Virus record (IMG/VR): IMGVR_UViG_3300047547_000041
Location: 62,001 to 126,000 of that record
Reading direction: 5' to 3' (one strand)
DNA from: a virus
DNA length: 64,000 bases
Both the position numbers and the translations under genes were made by a program. Positions 47,619 to 56,395 of the stretch are shown piece after piece (position 1 is the stretch's first letter; each line of letters begins with the position of its first letter). Below the pieces are notes generated by a model. The model saw nothing but the letters and a program-made list of their open reading frames with translations, was not told where the DNA came from and made no database searches.

Positions 47619-48149
47619 TTATTTGTCTTCGGGTTCGTCAATGACCCACGACTTCCCGATCACAACACCATTGTTCACACTTTGAAAACTGAAAACGTCA
47701 TCCATGATTTCATTGGTTTCGTGACTAATCCATTGAACAAGGATATCATTTTTTCGGATGGTTGCAACAAATTGAACACCGACATTGTTATGTCTGAAAC
47801 TGAACTTGAATCCTTGGAACTTGTCAGGGTGTTGAATTGCCAACAGAACCTGTTCACGGCTAGCGGGAATCTTGGCCAGTGACATAACCTTGGGTTCCCA
47901 AAAGAACAGCATCTGGCTTTCTTCTTTAAGACGCATGAAGTAATTTTCAAACGCTTGTTCATCAAACTTGTGAACGATGTATTCATCACCATCAAAACAC
48001 ATTTCGTTATGATAGATTCTACCTTGTGCGAAACGGCAACCCTCAGCTTGAATCGCCAACAGGTTTTTTGGGGTAAAGTATTCCCGAATTTCTTGAGGGA
48101 AATTGGTGCCATCGGCACGAAAGACTTGTTTAGGTTCGGTTTGATTCAT
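47619..48149 (-). CDS. Hypothetical protein
   Basis: The protein has 176 residues from MNQTEPKQVFRADGTNF (AAGGATTG site). It is a mixed alpha/beta sequence with FRHNNVGVQFVATIRKNDILVQWISHETNE. No family is recognised. It overlaps the RNA-ligase operon direction with a 22-base gap. Confidence 0.55.
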   Translation of the reverse strand: MNQTEPKQVFRADGTNFPQEIREYFTPKNLLAIQAEGCRFAQGRIYHNEMCFDGDEYIVHKFDEQAFENYFMRLKEESQMLFFWEPKVMSLAKIPASREQVLLAIQHPDKFQGFKFSFRHNNVGVQFVATIRKNDILVQWISHETNEIMDDVFSFQSVNNGVVIGKSWVIDEPEDK

Positions 48150-48151
48150 TT

Positions 48152-48409
48152 TCAATCCTTCAGGTTAGATGCAAGTTTTTCTTCCATGTCACGCATCGCG
48201 GCATAGGTGATTGCAACGCTGTCATTGTTACCTTTGATGTAAGCATCGATGTATGGGCGAACATCTTCATCAAAGTTTTCGATGTTGAACGTCTTGCAAC
48301 CGCCCAAACCACCCATACTGTTTTGAATGGATGCGGTAAAAATGTTGGATGTGACTTTCTCACCGAAAGCCTTTACTTCTGGACTTGGGTAGTTGTTCAT
48401 GACAGTCAT
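48152..48409 (-). CDS. Hypothetical protein
   Basis: The protein is 85 residues from ATG 48,409 (the position set by the promoter leader) or 82 from ATG 48,400. It has SMGGLGGCKTFNIENFDEDVRPYIDAYIKG. It is the first gene after the hairpin promoter at 48,433-48,461. The function is unknown. Confidence 0.55.
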   Translation of the reverse strand: MTVMNNYPSPEVKAFGEKVTSNIFTASIQNSMGGLGGCKTFNIENFDEDVRPYIDAYIKGNNDSVAITYAAMRDMEEKLASNLKD

Positions 48410-48432
48410 GATGAAGTGTTGCGATGTAATGA

Positions 48433-48461
48433 ATTATGGCCCCGAAGGGCCATCTTGTCAA
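48433..48461 (-). promoter_or_regulatory. Sigma70-type promoter with hairpin spacer
   Basis: TTGACA, 17 bases containing GGCCC-TTCG-GGGCC, CATAAT on the - strand. It lies just after the regA stop, so the hairpin might also end regA transcripts. Confidence 0.8.
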
Positions 48462-48486
48462 CACTGATTTTGTAACAGTTTGTAAC

Positions 48487-48885
48487 TCACTTGCGGTTCG
48501 CACCAAGCGAGTATTTTTGCTTGAGTTGCCATTGATCACGTTCGGAGTGCTTGACGATCTTGATCATTCGAGGTGAACAAGAAACAAGTTCTTCCGATGT
48601 GACTTGCTTGCACATACCCCAATCCATCAACAGCTTTACAATCAGATTTCGACGCGCCAAATCTTCTTCATAGATGATTGTCGGCTTACCATCCAAGTAG
48701 AACAGTTCCTTGAAATGGACAATGAAATACTTCCCGCGACGATGCAAAATATGCGCAGTTTGCCAAAGAGTCTTTTCACCACGAACGGAAATACCAATTC
48801 GAGTCTAGGTTTCCCGAATCTTCAGAAAGTCATCAGGGTTTTCAATTGAAACCTCAACACCTACATCTTTATCAAATTCACTCAT
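48487..48885 (-). CDS. regA: RegA translational repressor, one internal UAG
   Basis: The protein has 132 residues (T4 RegA: 122). NPDDFLKIRET-UAG-TRIGIS, then HILHRRGKYFIVHFKELFYLDGKPTIIYEEDLARRNLIVKLLMDWGM, aligns end to end with T4 RegA; T4 has Leu at the UAG (48,805-48,807). The only methionine after UAG would remove the first 46 residues including helix 1. RegA binds ribosome-binding sites of early mRNAs, including gp44, gp45 and its own. Its place after gp62 is as in T4. Confidence 0.9.
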
Positions 48886-48923
48886 TTTTCTTGACCTCAC
48901 AAATATAACTGCACATGAAATAC

Positions 48924-49349
48924 TTACTGTTTAGACCGTTTTGGCTTACTGGTTTTGGTACTCATTTTACCACCCTTACCCTTGAGGATATCGGACTTCA
49001 TCTCTTCTGTTAAAATGTTGTCGATATACCATTTTGCGCGAATGAGATTGATATCATAAATGCTCATGACCATCTCTTCGAGTTCTTCATTGGTCTTTTC
49101 AGATTCTTTCTTTGCCCACTTGGAAAATGCCAAATCCTTTGGCAACCCATGATAGAAAAAGTCATATTGCGCTTTCTTTGGCAGTTCATAGAACTGATTC
49201 ATGGTATTGGCGAAAAGCGCACCAACCGGTGTTTGTGAGATTCCGCGATTAACCATGAAAGCGTTGTAATGACTTTCTTGAAAGTTGTCATCCCAAATGT
49301 CGGTCTTTTTCTTGACCGCATTGATAATGTCAAAGAATGGTGCAGACAT
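48924..49349 (-). CDS. 62: Clamp loader small subunit gp62
   Basis: The protein has 141 residues (T4 gp62: 187). FFDIINAVKKKTDIWDDNF, then SHYNAFMVNRGISQTPVGALFANTMNQFYELPKKAQYDFFYHGLPK..FSKWAKK, matches the gp62 pattern (FMVNRALS, ANxMN, QYxxYxxxxPK..FxKW). It forms a 1:4 complex with gp44 to load the gp45 clamp. It ends in a basic tail (KTSKPKRSKQ). It lies downstream of gp44 and one small gene. Confidence 0.82.
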   Translation of the reverse strand: MSAPFFDIINAVKKKTDIWDDNFQESHYNAFMVNRGISQTPVGALFANTMNQFYELPKKAQYDFFYHGLPKDLAFSKWAKKESEKTNEELEEMVMSIYDINLIRAKWYIDNILTEEMKSDILKGKGGKMSTKTSKPKRSKQ

Positions 49350-49351
49350 TG

Positions 49352-49609
49352 TTAAACCTCATTAGGCCATGCGAAAACCGGTAGACCACTCAGAACACCT
49401 TCAGCAATGACAAGCCTTCCGGACAAACGTTGCAGATGTTCAACGCTTCGAATCTGAGACTTTCGCACAGAGCACAAAACAAACTTCCCATCGTTCACTT
49501 CAAGGTGATAATGATACAGCGGATCGTATGCTTCATACTCTTCATCAGTTGCGAAAGACGCTGAAATCGCGGCATCCTGAACCTTGAAATGTTCCAGAAA
49601 CTTGCTCAT
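49352..49609 (-). CDS. Small protein between gp44 and gp62
   Basis: The protein has 85 residues (MSKFLEHFKVQDAAISASFA). It overlaps the gp44 stop by ATGA, so it is co-translated with the clamp loader. No family is recognised; it could be an accessory of gp44/62. Confidence 0.6.
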   Translation of the reverse strand: MSKFLEHFKVQDAAISASFATDEEYEAYDPLYHYHLEVNDGKFVLCSVRKSQIRSVEHLQRLSGRLVIAEGVLSGLPVFAWPNEV

Positions 49610-50520
49610 TTGAACTTTGCCTTCTTCATGAATTCAACGCAAAACGCTGCAATGTTGATTTCGGGGTCGGCACCATTGTTTGAACGGTATTGATACTCAC
49701 CAATGGTCAAAATGATTTCAGGAATGCAAGACGGTTCAAGAACACCATCCAAAGCCTTGTAAAGATCACGGAAAACAAGTTCAGAGGCATTGTTAGCTGC
49801 CCACTTGCGACATTCACCAAAGTTCTTTTCCTTCATTGCACTGACCAGAGATTCAATGCTACTGGTTTGCAAATTGGTCAGAATCGATTCATCAATTTCA
49901 CCACTCATTGCGAACCGTTGCAGTTCATCAATGGACTTGCGGAAGTCGGGGAAGTTCTTGTTGATCAGTGACGCGACGGCTTGCTTGTCGAACTTGATTT
50001 CTTCATTTTCAAGAATCGAGAATGCACGCTTGCTCATACCAATCACAAGTGCCTTACGTTCATCCTGAGGAACAGTGAACGAATAGGTTCGCAGGCGAGA
50101 TTGCAGGGCAGGAATGACCTTGTAGAGATTGTTTGCTGTGAAGATGAAGCTACAGGTCTTGGCGAATTGTTCAATCACACCCTTGAGCGAATCTTGAGCC
50201 TGAGATGACAGACCATCCGATTCGTCAAAGATGACAACCTTTTTGCCACCGGTCAGAGAAACCGTTGATGCAAATTGTTCAACACGGCTTCGAACCATGT
50301 CGATACCATTGTCTTTGGATGCGTTGATAAACAGCACATCCGTTTCCAATTGGTCACAAAGAGCCATAGCAACCGTTGTCTTGCCAATACCCGGTCGGCC
50401 AACAAAAAGCATGTTAGGAATCTCGCCACTGGCGACGATTTCATTCATTTGCTTCTTTGTTTCCTTTGGAATGATGCATTCATCAATGGTTTTTGGTCGA
50501 TAATCAAATGTCCACAACAT
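49606..50520 (-). CDS. 44: Clamp loader large subunit gp44 (AAA+ ATPase)
   Basis: The protein has 304 residues (T4 gp44: 319). The N-terminal YRPKTIDECIIP box, Walker A GRPGIGKTT, Walker B KKVVIFDESD (box DESD), sensor 1 FIFTANNLYKV, arginine-finger region SRLRTYSF. Four copies with gp62 open and place the gp45 sliding clamp using ATP. No UAG. It overlaps the following 85-aa gene. Confidence 0.95.
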   Translation of the reverse strand: MLWTFDYRPKTIDECIIPKETKKQMNEIVASGEIPNMLFVGRPGIGKTTVAMALCDQLETDVLFINASKDNGIDMVRSRVEQFASTVSLTGGKKVVIFDESDGLSSQAQDSLKGVIEQFAKTCSFIFTANNLYKVIPALQSRLRTYSFTVPQDERKALVIGMSKRAFSILENEEIKFDKQAVASLINKNFPDFRKSIDELQRFAMSGEIDESILTNLQTSSIESLVSAMKEKNFGECRKWAANNASELVFRDLYKALDGVLEPSCIPEIILTIGEYQYRSNNGADPEINIAAFCVEFMKKAKFK

Positions 50521-50534
50521 GATGTAGTTTCTCC

Positions 50535-50711
50535 TTAATAGACTTGGATGTAACCGGTTCGCTGATAGATTTCAGCAACCATTTCAACATTTGCCCAATC
50601 GGGAATTGTTGCAACCGAATAGTCGTCACTCATGTGAGAGTAGTATTCGACTTGATCGATTGTGCAATATGTCCCATCGGGCCAGAATGCGTATTCTACA
50701 CCATGACTCAT
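50535..50711 (-). CDS. Small protein overlapping gp45
   Basis: The protein has 58 residues: MSHGVEYAFWPDGTYCTIDQ, then a Tyr-rich acidic stretch ending TGYIQVY. The ATG overlaps the gp45 stop (ATGA) and a TAAGGAG site for gp44 overlaps its stop. Small proteins with YAFWPDGT-type starts occur in other T4-like phages. The function is unknown. Confidence 0.65.
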   Translation of the reverse strand: MSHGVEYAFWPDGTYCTIDQVEYYSHMSDDYSVATIPDWANVEMVAEIYQRTGYIQVY

Positions 50712-51373
50712 TGCGAGAACTCCGAACTAGGTTCAATACCAAGGAACATCACATACGAACCGTTATTGTTCACCCACTTGGTGATTTTCTTCTTCGACAC
50801 TTCGACGCTGTAATCACCATCAATCATCTTCATGTTGTCCAGATTGAACACAACCGAGAAGTCTTCTTCAAACTTGTCTGACAGTTCAACCGTGAAAATG
50901 TTGCTCGAAGGTGTGGTCTTGTCATAGACATTGGCAACAAACTTGCCATCCTTGGAAACAAAGGCAACTTCGTTCAAACCAAGCGTCTTCGCCGCCTTGT
51001 CAATCGAATTCTTCAGAGTTTGGGTCACATTGAATGTGAAGTCGGTTTGAGGGAACTTGACCGTATTGGGGTAATCACTCAGAAGTGCCTTGTCAGTGGT
51101 TCGGTACTTGACGTTGACCGAATTTTCGCTGATCGAAAGAACACCGTTCGAGAACGTCAGTTCAGGCGATGCAAACATACCAAGAACATTCAGGAATTCT
51201 CGCATGTCATAAATTCCGAACTCGTCATCAAAAGCATCCGGCAGTGTTGCCACCACAACCGAAGTTTTTGCTGGTGCCATGGTCTTTTGAGTGTTGCCAG
51301 CAATGAACCATGCATTGCTATTGATTTGACCGAAGTTCTTCAGGATTTCGATAGATTCTTTGCTCAGTTTCAT
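50708..51373 (-). CDS. 45: Sliding clamp gp45
   Basis: The protein has 221 residues (T4 gp45: 228). It has MKLSKESIEILKNFGQINSN, the T4-like start, IYDMREFLNVLGMFASPELTF and NLDNMKMIDGDYSVEVSKKKITKWVNNNGSYVMFLGIEP. The trimeric ring tethers polymerase and also activates late transcription with gp33/gp55 in T4. The TAA(A/G)TA motifs of the + strand are its likely indirect targets. No UAG. Confidence 0.93.
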   Translation of the reverse strand: MKLSKESIEILKNFGQINSNAWFIAGNTQKTMAPAKTSVVVATLPDAFDDEFGIYDMREFLNVLGMFASPELTFSNGVLSISENSVNVKYRTTDKALLSDYPNTVKFPQTDFTFNVTQTLKNSIDKAAKTLGLNEVAFVSKDGKFVANVYDKTTPSSNIFTVELSDKFEEDFSVVFNLDNMKMIDGDYSVEVSKKKITKWVNNNGSYVMFLGIEPSSEFSQ

Positions 51374-51385
51374 GATTAACCTTTC

Positions 51386-52756
51386 TTACATTGTCCAACC
51401 GGAAAAGTCTGTTGTTCCGGTACTTTCACCACCATTGTTGATAACATCCGACATTTGGGCTTGCGCCTTTTGGGTCTGAGTGTTGTCAACATCATACCAC
51501 ATCATCTTGTCTGTATCGACGCCAATCGCGAAGCAATTGTAGTAGTCGATTGATCCAAAACGATTCTTCAATTGCTTGATAATACGTTGCTTCATAGCCT
51601 TCAGGTCATCTGAAGTGATCATGACGAACATGCTGTCAAGCGTCATTGGGATACCCCAAGATTCCGAAACATCATTCATTCCCGGGTCAGAGCTTCCGCC
51701 ACCACCACGGGTTGTTTGCACGGCAGTCCATACAACAGTGTTTGTCTAAATTGCCATAGACCGCAACTCTTCAGCAACCGATTTTTGTAGCGTGAATGAG
51801 TTTGCTTGAGTGTTCTTAACTCTAGCCGAACCAACGATACCCATATAGTCAACCACGATCTAATCGGGTACGAAATTCTTAACTCTTTTCAGTTCATCGA
51901 TCAGGGCTAGAAAATGGTTAGCGTTTGCGCCACCGGTAGGAAACTCTCTAACGATCAGTTTACCGAAACCCTTGTCTTTCAGACTGTTGATGCGTGAAAT
52001 AAAATCACTCTTTGTCATACGCATCAATTGATCTTGGTCAACTTCAAAACGGCATTGGTCGAAACGTTTTGAGATTTCTTCCTGAGCCATTTCAGCGGTA
52101 ATGTACAAAACATTGTATCCAGCATTCAATGCGCCACGCGCAATGTTTACCAGACCAAGGGTTTTACCCGCATGGGGCGGCGCCATCAAAGCATTCAGGG
52201 TTTTTCTTGTTGGCCCACCACGCATCACCTTATCGAAAAATGGATGCCCCGTGGGAATCTTCAAATCCTTCTTGTGGTAATACTCGAAACGGTTTTCAGC
52301 ATCATCCTCATAATCATGCCCAACTCGCGTGTCGAATTTAACGCTTAGTGCATCCTGAAGAATTGATGGGATAGCATCAGAAGAACGTTTTTCATCATCA
52401 CCATTGGCAATGGTGATACTTTCCATGAGTGCATTGAAAAGTGCATTATCCTTACAGAAAGTCTCAGTTTCATCAATCAGCCAAGAAACCTCATACTCTT
52501 TCGAGAAGTCGATTGATTCTAGCTTTTCTGTAATACCATCAAGAACACTTTCGGTCTAGTTCTTCGCCTTTGACAACGAGATTTCAACTTGTTCCTTTGT
52601 GGGGCAACGCTTGTACTTGTCAAACAGATGAACGATGATTTTCAGAAGAACCTTATCAGACTTTTCCTTAAAGTATTCTTCCTTCAGATGTGGAATGACT
52701 TGCTTTGCGTAAGCCTCATACTTCATCAAACCGGTAAAAATTAGTGTTTCAATCAA
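51386..52756 (-). CDS. 41: Replicative helicase gp41, three internal UAGs
   Basis: The protein has 456 residues (T4 gp41: 475). The DnaB-type domain has Walker A APPHAGKT, Walker B VVDYMGI, and KSRYG/KNRFGSIDYY near the end. UAGs are at 52,556 (KAKN-UAG-TESVL), 51,860 (NFVPD-UAG-IVVDYMGI) and 51,746 (LRSMAI-UAG-TNTVVWTAVQ). At the second, T4 has Val; at the third, Glu. Walker A and the arginine-rich C-terminus are on different sides of UAGs, so only readthrough gives a working hexameric helicase. It is co-directional with uvsX after an 87-base hairpin-bearing gap. Confidence 0.92.
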
Positions 52757-52766
52757 TGTGTGAACC

Positions 52767-52816
52767 CCTTATAGTTCTGTGCCTCAACTGCTACTATTGT
52801 AACACAGTTGAGGCAC
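52767..52816 (-). promoter_or_regulatory. 12-bp inverted repeat in the gp41 leader
   Basis: GTGCCTCAACTG and CAGTTGAGGCAC form a perfect stem around a 14-base loop, in the 87-base gap between uvsX and gp41. The loop on the - strand contains TACAAT, a possible -10 element (a weak AACTGA lies 17 bases upstream). No T-run follows. It may be an operator, an RNA regulatory hairpin or an mRNA processing site. Confidence 0.55.
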
Positions 52817-52843
52817 ATTCAGTTACGCGCGAAAAGGGTTTAC

Positions 52844-53917
52844 TTAATCGTCACTATCCAGTGCATCGATTTCAGCCTCTCGATTGCGGGACTCTTCCAG
52901 CTTGTGACCAAGTTTGTACTTGCCCATGATGAAATTGTCGAACTTGTCACACTTGAGAATATCGGACCAGAATTCTTCGGTTTCGGTATCCTTCAGGCGC
53001 AGCTTACCACCAATCAGTTCACCGGTAGAGATATCAACCTTTTGATACCAACCTTGATTGGGCTTGACAACGTGACCGGATTCAAGTGCAATATCCATCA
53101 GACCGGAATAGGTCTTGATACCACCATCAAAGGTAACGGTAAATTCCAGCTTTGACTTTTCCTTGACGTAACGCGACTTTTCAACAGTCAGCTTAAAGTT
53201 GTATCCGATCAGGTCGGTTCCTTCTTTTTCTTGACTCTTTGTGATGATGAAGCCAGTGTTTGCACTGTACATCAGACCGGTACCACCGCTGATGATGGCC
53301 TTAGAGTACATTTCCATGGTGTTGTAGGTGTGGCAGATTGCCAAACATGGAATGTCTTTTGCTACCAGCGAAGGTGTCACCATACGGAACAACGACTTGA
53401 TGGACTTTGCACGTTGCATGTCGGCAACAGACTTTTCATCAAGTGCGTCTTCAAGTTCCTTCAACGATGCAGTGTTACCAATCGAGTCAATCGCAATGAT
53501 GACCTTATCGCCACGTTCGATTTCCTTGAGTTGACGAACAATGTCAAACTTCAACATTTCGATATGTTCGATAGGAATGTGAATAACTCGCGACGGATCG
53601 ATACCATGGGTCTTCAGGTACGCGGGGGTAATACCACCTTCCGAATCGTACAGAATGCAAACAGCTTCGGCATACTTGTCGAGATATGCCTTGACACACA
53701 GAAGCGTCAGAAGAGTTTTGTAGGACTTTGATTCACCGGCAATAAGGGTCTAACCACTTGACATACCACCACGAGTAGAACCAGAATACGCCACGTTGAT
53801 GATAGGAATGTCAACCTGAATCACATCCTTGTCATGAAACATCACCGATTCACTCAGAACAGAGGCATTCTTGGTGGGTGATGCCTTCAGAAGTTTTTCC
53901 ATCAGTTTACTAGCCAT
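52844..53917 (-). CDS. uvsX: UvsX recombinase, one internal UAG
   Basis: The protein has 357 residues (T4 UvsX: 391). It starts MASKLMEKLLKASPTKN with AAAGGA. GGMSSG-UAG-TLIAGESKSYKT places the UAG (53,750-53,752) directly before the Walker A loop; T4 has Leu there (GMQSGLLILAG). Later motifs are AVCILYDSEGGITPAYLKTHGIDPSRVIH, IIAIDSIGNTAS, HTYNTMEMYSK and GGTGLMYSA, and the acidic C-terminus. Strand exchange by this RecA family protein drives recombination-dependent replication. A truncated form starting after UAG would lack the ATP-binding loop. Confidence 0.95.
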
Positions 53918-53991
53918 GTTTTTCCTTTACGTTAAATGGGCCTTATCGTATTTTCCGTGAGTGCCCAACCTCACGAATCTTAGTTAGGGTG
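53918..53991 (-). other. Gap between 43B and uvsX with a hairpin
   Basis: This 74-base gap contains CGTGAG-GTTGGGCA-CTCACG on the - strand, and AAAGGAAAAAC before the uvsX ATG. No good sigma70 promoter is seen. The hairpin could be a translational operator or weak terminator. Confidence 0.45.
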
Positions 53992-55331
53992 TCAGCCGAA
54001 GAAACTTGTAATGTCAGCGGCATCAGGGATGACAACACCAGCAGCACTCAGGAAGTCTTCAACAGGCTTCATGAACGACTTTTCCCACATTGTACCATAG
54101 TCAATGTAAGGTTCCATCTTGAACTCGCTAGGCAGCTTGTCAATGAAACCAATCACATTGTTCTTGGTCGGATTGGGCAACACGGTATAGACAAACTTCA
54201 TTTTGTCGCCCGGGTTGATGTTAGGAACATCGTTTTCAAGTTTCTTGTCCTTGACCATCATGTTATGGACAATCGATGCGCGAACGTGAATAGGGCAACC
54301 CTTCTTGGGACCGGTAGGCGTTTCCCATTTAGCGATATCCTTTACCCCACGCGGGAATGCGATTTCTTCGGGCTTTGCATTCATGTAGATTTCGCGGGTC
54401 TTTTCGATATGGTTTTGAATCTTTCCAATGTCTTCGTCCAAAAGCATTGGCAACATATCGGTTAGATGGGTTCTAACAATTTGGGGCGTGGAAGAACGGA
54501 CAACAGTGATGCCCATGATCTTCAAATCACCTTCAGGATATTCAACACCTTCATTGTTGTAAACGCGGGTCATGTACATCTTCTTAGCAATCATCAAAGC
54601 CCGATCAGCAACGAATTCTCGCTTGAATGATAGCCGTGTAGCATCGAGGTTCAAATAATCGCTCAGAGAGGCCATAGAGGCGTTCAGGATGGGTTGAATC
54701 TTGGCATCGATCACCTTGATCAGACCGTTTGTGATCTTGGTCTTGTCTTCAACACCGGACATGTACTTCTTAACAATCTCGTCAAGACTGAAAAGAACGG
54801 AGTCAGTGTCAGTGTAGAACCTTGAGTTACATCCGAACAGTTCTTGATACCATTTATCAATTCCGTCACCAGCATATCGAACCATGCATTGACCTGTCAG
54901 TGTAATGCCTTCAGACAATCGAGAATCCTGAAGGAAGAACCAATCGTTTGCGGTTGCGCCATACATTTGTATTCAGTGCAAGTCGTTAATTTGCACCCGT
55001 CATTAAGACTGCTCATAGTCACCTATGAGATTAGACTATCTCACCATCTTCCATGGAAGATGCCCACCACTTCGAGCCACTTGACCCTACGGATAAATCC
55101 TAGTCGTTACACTTTTCCGGTTTCCCGGACTTAGCACGGTATTGTCTCAGTGAGAGTTTCACCGTTTTCGATGGGTTATTCGATCAGTGTCACCACTGAA
55201 AGCCTCTACATTCAAAGGGAATTGCCAGCAACCTTGAAAGAACTTTGCCGAGTGTCATACTCTGCAATTTTCTTATCACAGAACTTCAACTTTTCCAACA
55301 GTTCGTCATTACTCAATTTGCTTAAATCCAT
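53992..55331 (-). CDS. 43B: DNA polymerase C-terminal part (43B), split by a group I intron
   Basis: Two exons, 55,215-55,331 and 53,992-54,963, together encode 362 residues. The start MDLSKLSNDELLEKL has AAGGA six bases upstream. Exon 1 ends FKVAGNSL and exon 2 begins YGATANDWF, restoring polymerase motif B (KxxxNSLYGA). Motif C is YTDTDSV. The end is KSFMKPVEDFLSAAG..., as in T4 gp43. It supplies palm catalytic Asp residues and thumb, and must pair with 43A. Without splicing the frame hits TGA just after NSL. Confidence 0.9.
54964..55214 (-). ncRNA. td-like group I intron, ORF-less
   Basis: 251 nt interrupt 43B between codons for Leu and Tyr of NSLYG. Read on the - strand, GACAATACCGTGCTAAGTC and AAAACGGTGAAAC match the P3-P7 region of the T4 td intron (there GACAATCCCGTGCTAAATTG). 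GTGTAACGACTAGG and GAGATAGTCTAA are the R and S elements. P1 forms between exon CCUU and intron GAGG with the required U-G pair at the 5' splice site; the intron ends in G. It is short and carries no ORF. Confidence 0.9.
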
Positions 55332-56395
55332 ATACATTCCTTTATTGTTTGCATGTTCTCAATTATAGCAGACTTTGGGTAAAATTTGAAACCATAATCG
55401 GCCATCGTTTTCCCTACATGATCAACCAAGAATGGAATAGCTTGAACTCTTCTTTTTGTTATTCTCATATCGAGTTTTCTCAGAATGTTCTAATCGACTC
55501 TTTTGACACCAATAAATTTTGCGAATCTTGTAGTATTGGCAAACGCATAAGTTTTACCATTGTAAGGGAATGTCCAAACGCCGGAAAAATTTTGTGTAGC
55601 CGAATACTCGGTGTATTCTCTTCTTGTAGTACCATCAAAAATATCAACGTATATCGGTTCATTGAAATTGTTGTTTTTGTATATTCTACCCGGAACCAAA
55701 TTATCTGGTTGTGTACCTTTGTAATATCTAAAATTTTTCAAAGTTTCTGGACAGTGAAACCAATTTTTGTGACCGTTCATTATTCCTTTAAGTTTGATAT
55801 TTCCTTGAAAGAAACCTTCCGGTACTATTTCCGAATCAGAGAAATATCTAACAACGCCATATCTATTACTATGAGCGGTCTTACCGGATAGTGATTTTGA
55901 TTGTCTCTTTTTGAATTCATTACTTCTTCTATTTCCCATATTTGCCGGAACTAACTCACCTGTTGAGATTCTAGGATCATCTTTGAATACAAGAAAAGAA
56001 TCGCCAGATAGGTTCTTTACTGTAACTTTTCCAACCATTTCTTTCTTGAGTAATTGTCTATGCTATTCAGCATCGTAACCATATAATTCAATTTCTTTCC
56101 AGCAATTTTCATCAACGCTTTTCCTCAAAATCTATTTCACCGAATTGAGCATGAGTAAAGATTTTGTTATTTTGTATAGAAGTAAATGCGCTTTAGCATG
56201 ATTGATTAAAGATAGCTTCGCGCAGTTCCAAGGATAATCGGAGAAACTTCTATATTCCGGGAAGATACTTTTTGGAAGTATGTGGTGCATATCCACAAAT
56301 TCAGAACTTTCTTCCTTACTACAAAGTGCTAGATATTCATCTATTAGATCGTTTTCACCAAACTTTGAAACTAGAGTTTTCTTCTAATCTATCAT
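55322..56395 (-). CDS. HNH homing endonuclease inserted in the polymerase, four UAGs
   Basis: The protein has 357 residues if UAG is read. The HNH motif is DMHHILPKSIFPEY..PWNCAKLSLINHAKAHLLL. The middle has two beta repeats of VTVKN...VFKDDPRISTGELVPANMGN type. The end is a helix-turn-helix-like region (TTRFAKFIGVKRVD-UAG-NILRKLDMRI). UAGs are at 56,384 (codon 4), 56,132, 56,063 and 55,490. The ATG overlaps the 43A stop (ATGA), and its TAA overlaps the 43B start. It probably split the polymerase gene on insertion and may cleave an uninterrupted allele. Confidence 0.82.

Noticed and set aside
54964-55214. Intein or frameshift at NSL|YGA
   Set aside because: The insert has stop codons in the polymerase frame, no intein motifs, and a clear group I core.
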